A program made the translations under genes and the position numbers. Shown piece by piece: positions 43,999-53,845 of a DNA stretch of 64,000 nucleotides. Source of the DNA: Alteromonas macleodii ATCC 27126 (lineage in GTDB: Bacteria; Pseudomonadota; Gammaproteobacteria; Enterobacterales; Alteromonadaceae); the NCBI RefSeq assembly GCF_000172635.2, contig NC_018632.1, forward strand, positions 992,001-1,056,000, given 5' to 3'. The first letter of the stretch is position 1. Every line of letters begins with the position of its first letter. The notes below the pieces were generated by a model, which searched no databases, had not been told where the DNA came from, and saw only the letters and a program-made list of their open reading frames with translations.

Positions 43999-44769
43999 GT
44001 GATCCATCCAACTGCGGTAATTTCAGAAAGTGCAACGATTGGTGAAAATGTCACCATTGGCCCATTTTGTGTGGTAGACGACAACGTCACCATAGGCGAT
44101 GGCTGTATTCTGAAATCACATGTGGTGGTACGCGGCCCAACGCGTATCGGTAAAAACAATAAATTTTATCAGTTTTCTTCAATTGGTGAAGACTGCCAAG
44201 ATAAGAAGTATGCGGGCGAGCCTACTGAACTTGTCATCGGTGACGATAACGAGTTTAGGGAAGGGGTAACCGTTCACCGAGGCACTATTCAAGACAACAG
44301 CATTACCATAATCGGTTCTCGCTGTTTATTTATGGCCAACTCTCATGTTGCCCATGATTGTGTTCTTGGCAACGACATTATTATTGCAAACAGTGTTGCG
44401 ATTGCTGGCCATGTTCACATGGACGACCACGTCATTGTTGGCGGTGCCGCAGGTATTCACCAGTTCTGTAAGATTGGAGCTCATTCGTTTTTGGGGGCTG
44501 GCGGCATTATTCTGCGCGACGTGCCTCCCTTTGTTATGGTCAGCGGCCAGAAAAACATTCCTCAGGGTATTAATTCTGAAGGGCTTAAGCGTCGTGGCTT
44601 CAGCAAAGAAGAAGTTATGGCCATTAAACGCGCTTACAAAGCAATATACCGTGAAGGCAATACCGTAGACGAAGCCATTGAAAAACTTGCCGAACCCGCA
44701 CAGGAGTTCCCTGGTGTGGCCCTTATGGTGAAGTTCTTACAAGACTCTGAGCGAGGCATTATTCGCTAA
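43999..44769 (+). CDS. lpxA: Acyl-ACP-UDP-N-acetylglucosamine O-acyltransferase
   Basis: LpxA starts lipid A synthesis by acylating UDP-GlcNAc. The 256-residue protein is a left-handed beta helix of hexapeptide repeats from residue 1 to about 185, with MANSHVAHDCVLGND carrying the catalytic histidine and GLKRRGFSKEEVMAIKRAYK in the C-terminal helical part. The start is GTG. It is coupled to fabZ (1-bp gap) and lpxB (2-bp gap). Confidence 0.97.
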   Translation: MIHPTAVISESATIGENVTIGPFCVVDDNVTIGDGCILKSHVVVRGPTRIGKNNKFYQFSSIGEDCQDKKYAGEPTELVIGDDNEFREGVTVHRGTIQDNSITIIGSRCLFMANSHVAHDCVLGNDIIIANSVAIAGHVHMDDHVIVGGAAGIHQFCKIGAHSFLGAGGIILRDVPPFVMVSGQKNIPQGINSEGLKRRGFSKEEVMAIKRAYKAIYREGNTVDEAIEKLAEPAQEFPGVALMVKFLQDSERGIIR

Positions 44770-44771
44770 TT

Positions 44772-45920
44772 ATGTCTACGCCTATCCGTATCGGCATGGT
44801 TGCCGGAGAGCCCTCTGGTGACGTGCTTGCCGCCGGAATGGTTGCAGAGTTAAAACGCCAATACCCTGATGCGGTTATCGAAGGTATTGGCGGTCCAAAT
44901 ATGATAAACGCGGGTTTTCATAGTCTGTTCGATATGGAAACCTTGTCGGTTATGGGGCTTGTTGAAGTTCTCTCCCATCTACCTGCCATCTTGAAAGTTA
45001 AAAAGCAGCTTCTTGCTCACTTCGAGCAAAATCCGCCTGATATTTTTGTGGGTATTGATGCGCCTGATTTTAATCTAAGAGTAGAAAAAGCGCTTAAAGC
45101 ACGCGGTATCAAAACCATGCACTATGTGAGTCCTACTGTGTGGGCGTGGCGTGAAAAGCGCATCCATAAAATAGCGAAAGCGACTAATCGCGTGTTGGGT
45201 TTATTTCCTTTCGAGCAGCAGGTTTACGATAAATACCACGTTCCCTATACCTTTGTGGGACACACAATGGCTGACGCTATAGCAATTGAGCCCGACCAAA
45301 ATGCGGCGCGCCAAGAATTAGGTGTAGATAGTAATGCTTCCGTATTGGCTGTACTTCCCGGCTCACGCAGAGGCGAAGTAGAAACGCTACTTCCAGTATT
45401 TCTGGAGACCGTAGAAGCTATTCATGCTAAACGCAGCGACATTCAATTTCTTATCCCTGCGGCTAACGAACATCGTCTTGCACAAATAAAAGCACTTTTA
45501 CTGGAAGCCAATAATGCAGAGGAACGATTACCCATTCAGGTAACGCAAGGCACATCGCGAGATGCGATGATAGCTAGCGATGTTATCTTGCTTGCTTCAG
45601 GCACGGCTACCTTAGAGGCCATGTTATGCAAGCGCCCCATGGTGGCCGCTTATTTACTTGCACCACTCACGTATAAAATTATGCAGCGCTTGTATAAAGC
45701 GCCTTTCTTCACGTTGCCAAATCTATTGGCTAATGAAGCTATTATTCCTGAATTACTACAAGAAGAAGTAAATGCAGAGAATATGAGCAATCAGCTACTC
45801 AACTTCTTCGAAAGTGATAATTCAGCCCTTATTTCCCGTTTCACCGACCTCCACCATACGCTAAAATGCAACGCTGATAAAACAGCAGCAAAAGCTGTCG
45901 TGGAGGAATTGTTTGCATAA
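44772..45920 (+). CDS. lpxB: Lipid-A-disaccharide synthase
   Basis: LpxB is a GT19 glycosyltransferase joining UDP-diacylglucosamine and lipid X. The 382-residue protein begins [19 protein letters not shown] and contains [42 protein letters not shown] and [11 protein letters not shown], followed by [12 protein letters not shown] near residue 278. The rnhB start lies inside its last codons (8-bp overlap). Confidence 0.97.
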   Translation: MSTPIRIGMVAGEPSGDVLAAGMVAELKRQYPDAVIEGIGGPNMINAGFHSLFDMETLSVMGLVEVLSHLPAILKVKKQLLAHFEQNPPDIFVGIDAPDFNLRVEKALKARGIKTMHYVSPTVWAWREKRIHKIAKATNRVLGLFPFEQQVYDKYHVPYTFVGHTMADAIAIEPDQNAARQELGVDSNASVLAVLPGSRRGEVETLLPVFLETVEAIHAKRSDIQFLIPAANEHRLAQIKALLLEANNAEERLPIQVTQGTSRDAMIASDVILLASGTATLEAMLCKRPMVAAYLLAPLTYKIMQRLYKAPFFTLPNLLANEAIIPELLQEEVNAENMSNQLLNFFESDNSALISRFTDLHHTLKCNADKTAAKAVVEELFA

Positions 45921-46485
45921 GTTAATTGCCGGCGTTGATGAAGTAGGTCGTGGCCCGTTAGTTGGTGATGTGGTCACCGCCGCGGTCATTCTTGACCCTG
46001 AAAATCCCATTGAAGGGCTAACCGACTCTAAAAAACTGAGTGAAAAAAAGCGCGTAGCGCTTGCCCAAGAAATTCGTGAAAAAGCACTCTACTGGAATAT
46101 CGGCAGAGCGAGCCCAGAAGAAATAGACAAGCTTAATATACTGCACGCTACCATGCTCGCTATGATCCGCGCAGTGGAAGGCCTGCCAGTAAGGCCTGAC
46201 TTTGTGCGCGTAGACGGCAACCGGGTTCCTGCGTGGAATTTTGAGTCTGAAGCGGTAGTGAAAGGCGATAGCCTGCACGCAGAAATTTCAGCGGCTTCCA
46301 TTATTGCCAAAGTAGAGCGAGATAACGATATGATTTCGCTTCACGAGGCCTACCCGCAATATAACTTTGCCGGGCACAAAGGTTACCCCACAAAAGCACA
46401 CTTTGAAGCCATCGCTGAATATGGCATCTTAGATTGCTATCGAAAAAGTTTTAAACCTGTAAAAGCGCTACTCGAAGAGAAATAA
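45913..46485 (+). CDS. rnhB: Ribonuclease HII
   Basis: RNase HII cuts RNA in RNA-DNA hybrids and starts ribonucleotide removal. The active-site aspartate and glutamate are in [15 protein letters not shown] (D9, E10), with [20 protein letters not shown] and [15 protein letters not shown] downstream. The start is TTG within the lpxB end, with GGAGG 6 bp upstream. At 190 residues it is of normal size, and dnaE follows 4 bp later. Confidence 0.96.
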   Translation: MHKLIAGVDEVGRGPLVGDVVTAAVILDPENPIEGLTDSKKLSEKKRVALAQEIREKALYWNIGRASPEEIDKLNILHATMLAMIRAVEGLPVRPDFVRVDGNRVPAWNFESEAVVKGDSLHAEISAASIIAKVERDNDMISLHEAYPQYNFAGHKGYPTKAHFEAIAEYGILDCYRKSFKPVKALLEEK

Positions 46486-46489
46486 CATC

Positions 46490-49400
46490 ATGTCATCGCC
46501 ATTTATTCATTTACGTGTTCACAGCGACTTTTCGATGATGGACGGCCTGAATAAGGTTAAGCCTATTCTAGGTAAAGTGGCCGCGCTTGGCATGCCTGCC
46601 GTGGCGATCACCGACCAAATGAATATGTGTGGCTTGGTAAAGTTTTATTCCGAGGCACATAACTTAGGTATTAAGCCCATCATCGGCACTGATTTTTGGG
46701 TTACTAATGAAGTCTTTGGCGATGAACCTTTCAGACTAACCCTTATTGCAATGAACAATGAGGGATATAAGAACATTACTATTCTTATCTCCAAGGCCTA
46801 CCTTCGCGGGCACCTCTCACACCGAGCGGTCATTGATCAAGAATGGTTGGCAGAGCACAGCGAAGGTGTGATTGCGTTATCGGGTGCACAGCATGGTGAT
46901 GTTGGTGTGGGTTTAATGAAAAACAACGCCAAAATTCTCGATAGTGCCCTTGAGTTTTATCAAACTCATTTTCCCGATCGCTTTTATTTAGAGCTTATCA
47001 GAACCGGTAGACAAGGTGAGGAAGATTACTTGCACCTTGCCGTGGAGCTTGCTGAGCAGCGCGGCTTACCCGTGGTTGCCACCAATGAAGTGTGCTTTAT
47101 TGATCGTGAAGGCTTTGATGCTCACGAAATTCGTGTATGTATTCATGATGGCTACACGCTTGATGATAACCGCCGCCCTAAACGATACAGCGACCAGCAA
47201 TATCTGCGCACTGCTGAGGAAATGGTTGAGTTATTTAGCGACATTCCTGAAGCCATAGAAAATACGGTTGAAATTGCCAAGCGCTGTAACGTTACCGTAC
47301 GGTTAAACGAGTACTTCTTGCCGCAATTTCCAACCGGCGGCATGACCACCGAAGACTTCTTGGTTAAGGTGTCTGAAGAGGGGTTGGAAGAACGTCTAGA
47401 ATTTCTATTTCCCGATGAAGAAGTGCGCAAAGCGAAACGTCCAGAGTACGATGACCGACTTCGCATTGAGCTTGAAGTTATCAACCAAATGGGTTTCCCA
47501 GGCTACTTCCTTATTGTAATGGAGTTCATTCAGTGGAGTAAGGATAACGGAATTCCGGTAGGGCCAGGGCGGGGTTCTGGTGCGGGTTCACTGGTGGCTT
47601 ATGCCCTAAAAATTACCGACCTAGACCCGCTTGAATTCGACTTGCTATTCGAACGTTTCTTGAACCCAGAGCGTGTATCCATGCCCGACTTCGACGTCGA
47701 CTTCTGTATGGATAGACGAGACGAGGTAATCGACCACGTTGCTGAGCTTTATGGGCGTCAGGCGGTATCGCAGATCATTACGTTTGGTACTATGGCGGCA
47801 AAAGCGGTAGTGCGCGACGTAGGCCGCGTGCTTGGTCACCCATACGGCTTTGTAGACAGGATCTCAAAGCTTATTCCACCAGATCCAGGCATGACGCTTG
47901 AAAAGGCGTTTAAAGCAGAGCCACAGCTACCAGAAGTTTATGAAAGCGATGAGGAAGTGAAAGACCTTATCGATATGGCGCGAATACTTGAAGGGGTTAC
48001 CCGAAATGCAGGTAAGCACGCCGGTGGTGTTGTTATTGCGCCAACCACAATTACTGATTTCTCGCCTTTGTATTGTGATGACGAAGGTAAAAACCCCGTA
48101 ACCCAGTTCGACAAAAACGACGTTGAAACGGCAGGCTTGGTAAAATTCGATTTCTTAGGTCTTCGTACGCTGACCATTATTCAGTGGGCAATAGATATGA
48201 TCAAAGAAGGGAAGAACGTTGATGTCGATATCAGCGCTATTCCGCTTGAAGATCCTAAGAGTTTTAGAACCCTTCAAAACGCCGAGACAACTGCGGTATT
48301 CCAGCTGGAATCTCGCGGTATGAAAGAGCTGATAAAGCGCCTTAAACCTGACTGCTTCGAAGATATTATCGCACTGGTGGCCCTTTTCCGTCCGGGCCCG
48401 CTGCAATCAGGCATGGTAGATAACTTTATTGACCGTAAGCACGGGCGTGAAGAAATTTCCTACCCCGATGCTGAATATCAGCACGAGTGCTTGAAAGAAA
48501 TTCTAGAGCCTACCTATGGCATTATCTTGTATCAGGAACAGGTAATGCAGATAGCCCAGGAAATGGCGGGCTACTCACTAGGGGGCGCTGACTTGCTTCG
48601 TCGCGCAATGGGTAAGAAAAAGCCCGAAGAGATGGCCAAGCAGCGCGGCACGTTCGCCGAAGGTGCGAAGGGCAATAATATTGACCCAGACCTAGCGATG
48701 AAAATCTTCGACTTGGTAGAAAAGTTCGCGGGTTACGGGTTTAACAAATCTCACTCTGCCGCTTATGCCTTGGTGTCTTACCAAACTTTGTGGCTGAAAG
48801 TGCATTATCCTGCGGAATTCATGGCCGCGGTAATGTCGGCAGATATGGATAACACCGATAAAATCGTGACGCTTGTCGATGAATGTGAGCGCATGGGCAT
48901 CGAAATACTGCCGCCAGATTTAAATACGGGGAAATACAAATTTACCGTCGATAGCGAAGGTCGCATTGTTTACGGTATCGGTGCGATTAAAGGGGTAGGT
49001 GAAGGCCCAATTGAAGCGATTATTGAAGCGCGGGAGACCCAAGGGGCATTTAAGGATCTATTTGATTTCTGCGCCAAGATAGACATTAAACGGGTAAACA
49101 AGCGAGTGCTAGAAAAGCTAGTATTAGCGGGGGCAATGGACAACTTAGGTCCGCATCGCGCTAGCCTTATGGCGAGTTTACCCGAAGCCCTTGCCGCCGC
49201 TGGACAGCATGCAAAAGCCGAGTCTTTTGGTCAGTCAGATATGTTTGGCCTACTGACTACCGAGCCAGAAGACGTGAAGCAAGCGTTTGCCGACGTCCCT
49301 GAGTGGCCTGAAAAAGTATGGCTAGAAGGTGAAAAAGATACTTTGGGCTTGTACTTAACCGGCCACCCCATCAATCAGTATGCGGAAGAACTGCGTTACT

Positions 49401-49954
49401 ACACCGACGGTCGATTAGTTGATTTAAAACCAACCAACAAAGACCAAATGGCCAGTGCAGTAGGACTGGTGCTTGGCGTGCGTGTTATGACGAACAAGCG
49501 GGGTCGTCGCTGGGCCATAGTGACACTGGATGATAAGAGTGCCAGAATAGACGTACGTTTCTTCCCCGATATGTACGAACAGTTCGAAAGTGTGTTAGAA
49601 ACTGACAGAATATTGCTTATAAAGGGACAGGTCAGCTTTGATGATTTCTCTGGGGGCAATACAATCACCGCCCGTGATGTAATGGACATTGTTCAGGCAC
49701 GAGAGAAAAACGCGAGAGCGCTGGCACTTAATATTGATACCCAGCTGCTTGAACCGAAGAAAATGAGTCAGATGCAATCTATCCTGCAGGCATTTAACGG
49801 CGGAAGTTGTCCTGTTCAGTTAGCGGTAACCCATCCAGACGCTGAAGTAATCTTAGCGTGTGGTGCAAGATGGTACGTTACCCCTGAAGACCAACTTTTG
49901 CACGATCTCAAACAATGTTTGGGAGACAAAGCCGTTTCAATTCTCTACCATTAA
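46490..49954 (+). CDS. dnaE: DNA polymerase III alpha subunit
   Basis: The replicative polymerase catalytic subunit, 1154 residues (E. coli 1160). The N-terminal PHP domain starts [19 protein letters not shown]. The palm holds the catalytic aspartates of [16 protein letters not shown] near residue 400, and the fingers include [17 protein letters not shown] helix-hairpin-helix region ([20 protein letters not shown]) and a C-terminal OB fold (about 985-1060) follow. The order lpxB-rnhB-dnaE-accA matches E. coli. Confidence 0.98.
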   Translation: MSSPFIHLRVHSDFSMMDGLNKVKPILGKVAALGMPAVAITDQMNMCGLVKFYSEAHNLGIKPIIGTDFWVTNEVFGDEPFRLTLIAMNNEGYKNITILISKAYLRGHLSHRAVIDQEWLAEHSEGVIALSGAQHGDVGVGLMKNNAKILDSALEFYQTHFPDRFYLELIRTGRQGEEDYLHLAVELAEQRGLPVVATNEVCFIDREGFDAHEIRVCIHDGYTLDDNRRPKRYSDQQYLRTAEEMVELFSDIPEAIENTVEIAKRCNVTVRLNEYFLPQFPTGGMTTEDFLVKVSEEGLEERLEFLFPDEEVRKAKRPEYDDRLRIELEVINQMGFPGYFLIVMEFIQWSKDNGIPVGPGRGSGAGSLVAYALKITDLDPLEFDLLFERFLNPERVSMPDFDVDFCMDRRDEVIDHVAELYGRQAVSQIITFGTMAAKAVVRDVGRVLGHPYGFVDRISKLIPPDPGMTLEKAFKAEPQLPEVYESDEEVKDLIDMARILEGVTRNAGKHAGGVVIAPTTITDFSPLYCDDEGKNPVTQFDKNDVETAGLVKFDFLGLRTLTIIQWAIDMIKEGKNVDVDISAIPLEDPKSFRTLQNAETTAVFQLESRGMKELIKRLKPDCFEDIIALVALFRPGPLQSGMVDNFIDRKHGREEISYPDAEYQHECLKEILEPTYGIILYQEQVMQIAQEMAGYSLGGADLLRRAMGKKKPEEMAKQRGTFAEGAKGNNIDPDLAMKIFDLVEKFAGYGFNKSHSAAYALVSYQTLWLKVHYPAEFMAAVMSADMDNTDKIVTLVDECERMGIEILPPDLNTGKYKFTVDSEGRIVYGIGAIKGVGEGPIEAIIEARETQGAFKDLFDFCAKIDIKRVNKRVLEKLVLAGAMDNLGPHRASLMASLPEALAAAGQHAKAESFGQSDMFGLLTTEPEDVKQAFADVPEWPEKVWLEGEKDTLGLYLTGHPINQYAEELRYYTDGRLVDLKPTNKDQMASAVGLVLGVRVMTNKRGRRWAIVTLDDKSARIDVRFFPDMYEQFESVLETDRILLIKGQVSFDDFSGGNTITARDVMDIVQAREKNARALALNIDTQLLEPKKMSQMQSILQAFNGGSCPVQLAVTHPDAEVILACGARWYVTPEDQLLHDLKQCLGDKAVSILYH

Positions 49955-50022
49955 GGGTAAGAGTTCGATAGATTGGACATCTCGCGTTTGCATAGACGAG
50001 CGTAGTACGAATAGGACATGAA

Positions 50023-50979
50023 ATGAGTATACAGTTTTTGGACTTTGAACAGCCAATAGCCGAACTAGAAGCAAAAATTGAAGAGCTTAGGTTGGTGAAT
50101 CAAGGTGGCGAGTTTGACGTTGGTATTGAAGAAGAAATCAATAAGCTTCGCGGTAAAAGCGCAGAGCTGACTAAAAAGATCTTTTCTGATCTTGGCGCAT
50201 GGCAAGTTTCTCAACTTGCTCGTCACCCAATGCGTCCATACACGTTAGATTACATTCCTCGCATTTTTACCGAATTCGACGAGCTTGCTGGTGACCGCGC
50301 GTTTGCTGACGATAAAGCGATTGTTGGTGGCCCAGCAATGCTAGATGATCAGCCGGTGATGATTATTGGTCATCAGAAAGGGCGTGACACCAACGAAAAA
50401 ATTAAGCGTAACTTCGGTATGCCTAAACCAGAAGGCTACCGTAAAGCCTTGCGTCTTATGAAGATGGCCGAGCGCTTCAATATGCCTATCATCACCTTTA
50501 TCGATACGCCGGGAGCGTATCCTGGTGTTGGCGCTGAAGAGCGTGGCCAAAGTGAAGCAATCGCGAAGAACCTATTCGAGATGGCTGAGCTTACCGTTCC
50601 AATCGTGTGTACCGTTATCGGTGAAGGTGGTTCAGGTGGCGCACTAGCAATTGGTGTTGGCGATCGTGTTAATATGCTTCAATATTCTACGTACTCGGTG
50701 ATTTCACCAGAAGGTTGTGCGTCTATTCTGTGGAAAAGCGCAGAAAAAGCACCACTCGCTGCAGAAGCGATGGGCGTAAGTGCGCCACAAATTAAAGAGC
50801 TAGGCCTGATTAACAGTATTGTTGAAGAGCCTTTAGGTGGTGCGCATCGCGATCATAATGGCATGGCGGCTAATTTGAAGGCGGTCATTAAGCAGCAGCT
50901 TAACCAGCTTAAAGAGCTAGATAAGACTAAATTGATGGAAGAGCGTTACCAGCGTTTGATGTCGTTCGGTTATTGCTAA
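50023..50979 (+). CDS. accA: Acetyl-CoA carboxylase carboxyltransferase subunit alpha
   Basis: AccA is half of the carboxyltransferase that makes malonyl-CoA for fatty-acid synthesis. The 318-residue protein has the helical N-terminus, then the crotonase-like core with [20 protein letters not shown] (about 163-182) and [18 protein letters not shown] binding acyl-CoA. ACATGAA follows TAGG before the ATG. It is separated from tilS by a hairpin-containing gap. Confidence 0.98.
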   Translation: MSIQFLDFEQPIAELEAKIEELRLVNQGGEFDVGIEEEINKLRGKSAELTKKIFSDLGAWQVSQLARHPMRPYTLDYIPRIFTEFDELAGDRAFADDKAIVGGPAMLDDQPVMIIGHQKGRDTNEKIKRNFGMPKPEGYRKALRLMKMAERFNMPIITFIDTPGAYPGVGAEERGQSEAIAKNLFEMAELTVPIVCTVIGEGGSGGALAIGVGDRVNMLQYSTYSVISPEGCASILWKSAEKAPLAAEAMGVSAPQIKELGLINSIVEEPLGGAHRDHNGMAANLKAVIKQQLNQLKELDKTKLMEERYQRLMSFGYC

Positions 50980-51123
50980 GCTCATTATAAGTTCATTAAG
51001 AAAACTAGCATGAAAGGTGCATTTAGCCGTTATGTACAGCTGCGTTCTATCAGTTTAAACGCTTGCTATAAAAACTAGCGAGCGGCGGCTTAACTCATGT
51101 CGGTCATGTAATGTCGTATACGA

Positions 51124-51162
51124 ACAAGGGGGTTGTTTACCAAAGGTAACCAACCCCCTTGT
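51124..51162 (+). terminator. Very long hairpin downstream of accA
   Basis: Arms 51124-51141 and 51145-51162 pair over 18 bp with one mismatch and loop AAA. The tail is only GTTATT, so termination may be partial. It lies about 145 bp after accA. Confidence 0.6.
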
Positions 51163-51190
51163 GTTATTAGAAAGTGTGTTATTAGAAAGC
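51161..51190 (+). repeat. Tandem 15-bp duplication before tilS
   Basis: GTGTTATTAGAAAGT (51161-51175) is repeated directly as GTGTTATTAGAAAGC (51176-51190), 14 of 15 identical. It looks like a recent slippage duplication in the accA-tilS spacer. Confidence 0.75.
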
Positions 51191-51261
51191 CAGTGCTTAG
51201 CCAAATACAAAGTTAAACCTCAGTAAAATATAGCGTTGAAAGAATAAGGTATTACCGGTCT

Positions 51262-52587
51262 GTGACCCCTCTACAATCCCCAACAATCGAACATATCGTC
51301 AACCGCATAGCGACATCTCTCACTGATGTAGAGCTACCACTTCAAACGCCACTCGTCGTTGCTTACAGCGGTGGTGTGGATTCGACCGTTCTGCTCCAAG
51401 CCGTTATTGCGTATAGGGAGCAGTTTGATAGCCCAATTCATGCTGTACATGTACATCACAGTTTAAGTGATAATGCCGAACAGTGGGCAAAGCACTGCGA
51501 ATTACAGTGTCGTCTTGAAGACGTAGCATTTCATTTGTATCGAGTTGATGTTGATACGGGGTCGAGAAAAAGCCTGGAAGCAGAAGCGCGTAAGGTTCGA
51601 TACAACGCATTGTTAGAAGTGTGTGACCAAATAGGCGGTGTACTGTTATTAGGACAACATGCCGAAGATCAGCTTGAAACCGTATTGCTCCAGCTCAAAC
51701 GCGGTGCTGGTCCTCAGGGCTTAGCGGGTATGGGAGAAGTTCAGTACCGAGGTGACACCTTGATAATGCGCCCTATGCTAGCACTAGAGAAAGCCGAGAT
51801 TGTGGCTTATGCCGAAGAGGAAATGTTGCAGTGGGTTGAGGATGAATCTAATCAGCAAAATAGCTTTGATAGGAACTTCTTAAGGAACGAAATTATACCT
51901 CACTTGCTGGCGCGATGGCCTAAGTTAACCAAAACCGTGGGGCGCAGCGCCGAGCTTTGTGCTGAGCAAAGTGCACTAGTCAGCGATTCTGCCCAAAAAT
52001 ATTTTGAAGATTGTAAACGCACAGATCTCAGGCTCGACGGGCAACAACTCGCTGCATTGTCTTTACCTTGGCAGGCTATGGTCATTCGCGCGTGGTTTCG
52101 AGCTCAAGGCGAGCTGTCGCCCTCAAAAGCGCAGACAGACCAAGTGCTTGCTATGTTAAAAGCAAAGCATGATGCAACCCCTGAAGTGAACTTTAAATGG
52201 GGGAGGGTTATACGGTTTGACCAAGACCTTTATTGGGTGGTGAACGCTACTCATGAAGTACCGCAAAACTTAAAATTAGTGCCCAACCAAAATATCGCGC
52301 TTCCTTGGCTTAGAGGTCATATTCGAATTGCAGTACCAAAGGCGCGAGAAGAAGATACCGTTTCTCTGCAAACTAATGCTCGCAACCTTAAAGTAAAGCC
52401 AGAAAATGCGAACGTATCTAAGTTGCTGAAAGAATGGTTTAAGGTATGGCGCGTGCCAAGATGGGAGCGAAACGGCGTGCCGGCAATCTTAATTAACGAC
52501 GAGCCTGTCGCACTGATTGTTGAAGGACGTTGTGTTTATCTGCAGCCCAAAGCGCCAGATATAGAAATAACCTTTAGTCTCGACTGA
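51262..52587 (+). CDS. tilS: tRNA(Ile)-lysidine synthase
   Basis: TilS converts C34 of tRNA-Ile(CAU) to lysidine so that it reads AUA. The PP-loop ATPase motif is AYSGGVDSTVLL (S36-S41), and HVHHSLSDNAEQWAKHC and QHAEDQLETVLLQLKRG follow, with the C-terminal tRNA-binding domain after about 300. The 441 residues match the long gammaproteobacterial form. The start is GTG. A small terminator follows. Confidence 0.95.
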   Translation: MTPLQSPTIEHIVNRIATSLTDVELPLQTPLVVAYSGGVDSTVLLQAVIAYREQFDSPIHAVHVHHSLSDNAEQWAKHCELQCRLEDVAFHLYRVDVDTGSRKSLEAEARKVRYNALLEVCDQIGGVLLLGQHAEDQLETVLLQLKRGAGPQGLAGMGEVQYRGDTLIMRPMLALEKAEIVAYAEEEMLQWVEDESNQQNSFDRNFLRNEIIPHLLARWPKLTKTVGRSAELCAEQSALVSDSAQKYFEDCKRTDLRLDGQQLAALSLPWQAMVIRAWFRAQGELSPSKAQTDQVLAMLKAKHDATPEVNFKWGRVIRFDQDLYWVVNATHEVPQNLKLVPNQNIALPWLRGHIRIAVPKAREEDTVSLQTNARNLKVKPENANVSKLLKEWFKVWRVPRWERNGVPAILINDEPVALIVEGRCVYLQPKAPDIEITFSLD

Positions 52588-52596
52588 ATCTATGTA

Positions 52597-52617
52597 GCAC
52601 TAAAAGTGCCGTTTTTT
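52597..52617 (+). terminator. Terminator after tilS
   Basis: GCACT-AAA-AGTGC (52597-52609) followed by CG and six T residues. The stem is short, so efficiency is uncertain. Confidence 0.5.
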
Positions 52618-52662
52618 GAAAGGGCTAGATACTCTTGCTTATGGTATCCATGGCAATAATGT

Positions 52663-52686
52663 GCAAAAGCGGCATTGCTTTGCCGC
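52663..52686 (-). terminator. Terminator of the second diguanylate cyclase gene
   Basis: GCGGCA / TGCCGC (52669-52674, 52681-52686) with a 6-nt loop, followed on the minus strand by TTTT. It lies about 27 bp after the diguanylate cyclase stop. Confidence 0.6.
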
Positions 52687-52712
52687 CATCCTGATAAATT
52701 CGAATCGCGACG

Positions 52713-53612
52713 TTACGCTGCGTGATAACTATTTTTTCCAGAATTTTTCACGCGATACAGGGCGTTGTCAGCACGGTCAAATAGGCTACTCATCGTATCG
52801 CCGTCGCGATAAATCGCGCCGCCAAGGCTGGTTGATACGCCTAAGCGAGATAAGTAGCTAGAGCTATTGATACTCATTTGAATACGCTGGGCTGCACAAG
52901 CTAGCTGCTGTTGCGACTGACAGTCTAGCAAACAACAAAACTCATCGCCGCCATAGCGAAATGCTTCGTCTTCATCCCGCAGAACATTAGATAAATGTGA
53001 TGCAACATGGACAAGTACTTTGTCACCTTCGCCATGACCAAAATTATCATTCACATACTTAAAGTTGTCTAAGTCGATCACCAAAAGTGCGAAAGGATCA
53101 TCGTGTCTTTGCGCCCAGCCGAGTTGTCTTGTCATTGACTGCTCAAAGCCCGCTCGGTTACCTAAGCCAGTTAACACATCTTTAGTCGCCATCTGTTGCA
53201 CACGCATCAATGAAAGAGCGTGCTTTATTTGTTTTCCAAATAAATCATGCAGTTGGAATAGACTCTCCCGTTGCGATAACGACAAGGGTGAACTAATGTA
53301 ATAATAGACATGAGCTTGATCGCCATTAACGGCATTGGCACCTTGTAGTGGTAAATCAATGAGTGTTGACGATATCTTTGCATTACCGTACACCCAACGC
53401 GAGTCAAAGTCAGACAAGCTAAACCCGACAATAGGTAACAACGTGTTTAGCTGCTGAAAATACACGCCACCTAGCTCTTGTAGTTCAAGAGTAGAAAGTA
53501 GCTGCGTGATAAAGCCTGATAATTCACTAAAAGAGAGTGATTTACCTGTGCTCTCAGCAGGGTAAAAATTGTTATGTTGTGTGCTATCGTAGACTGACGT
53601 TGAAAAATCCAC
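52713..53612 (-). CDS. Diguanylate cyclase (GGDEF) with intact I-site
   Basis: Makes cyclic di-GMP. From the preferred GTG at 53612 the protein is 299 residues. The frame is open to 53792, but that 60-residue extension is Cys/His-rich and has no ribosome-binding site. The GGDEF domain covers the last 160 residues: DVLTGLGNRAGF, VIDLDNFKYVNDNFGHGEGD and FRYGGDEFCCLL. An RDED I-site sits exactly five residues before GGDEF, so product inhibition is expected, unlike the cyclase at 18259. The N-terminal 130 residues form a GAF-like or unknown sensor region with no transmembrane helix. Confidence 0.9.
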   Translation of the reverse strand: MDFSTSVYDSTQHNNFYPAESTGKSLSFSELSGFITQLLSTLELQELGGVYFQQLNTLLPIVGFSLSDFDSRWVYGNAKISSTLIDLPLQGANAVNGDQAHVYYYISSPLSLSQRESLFQLHDLFGKQIKHALSLMRVQQMATKDVLTGLGNRAGFEQSMTRQLGWAQRHDDPFALLVIDLDNFKYVNDNFGHGEGDKVLVHVASHLSNVLRDEDEAFRYGGDEFCCLLDCQSQQQLACAAQRIQMSINSSSYLSRLGVSTSLGGAIYRDGDTMSSLFDRADNALYRVKNSGKNSYHAA

Positions 53613-53845
53613 AGTAGTGCCCCTATACAAAATGCGTTGATATGCAAAGAAACAAGTGTCAAAGCCCTGACGTTTCTGTGGCCACATCTGCATTTTCGCG
53701 GAATTTATGGCGATCACAGCGGCAAAACTTGCCGGATCTGCATTTACACAGTGGATTTTGCAAACTAGATGCCAACAAAGTGTTTCAGGCACTAGTCTTT
53801 AGTTTAAAGCGTAAAATCGCGTGATTTATCGCGCCTGTTTTACAA

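Noticed and set aside
53642..53824. 60-codon plus-strand ORF before the KefB/YbaL-like antiporter gene
   Set aside because: No ribosome-binding site, no recognisable family and it overlaps the doubtful extension of the minus-strand diguanylate cyclase. I cannot support it as a gene, though it is not excluded.
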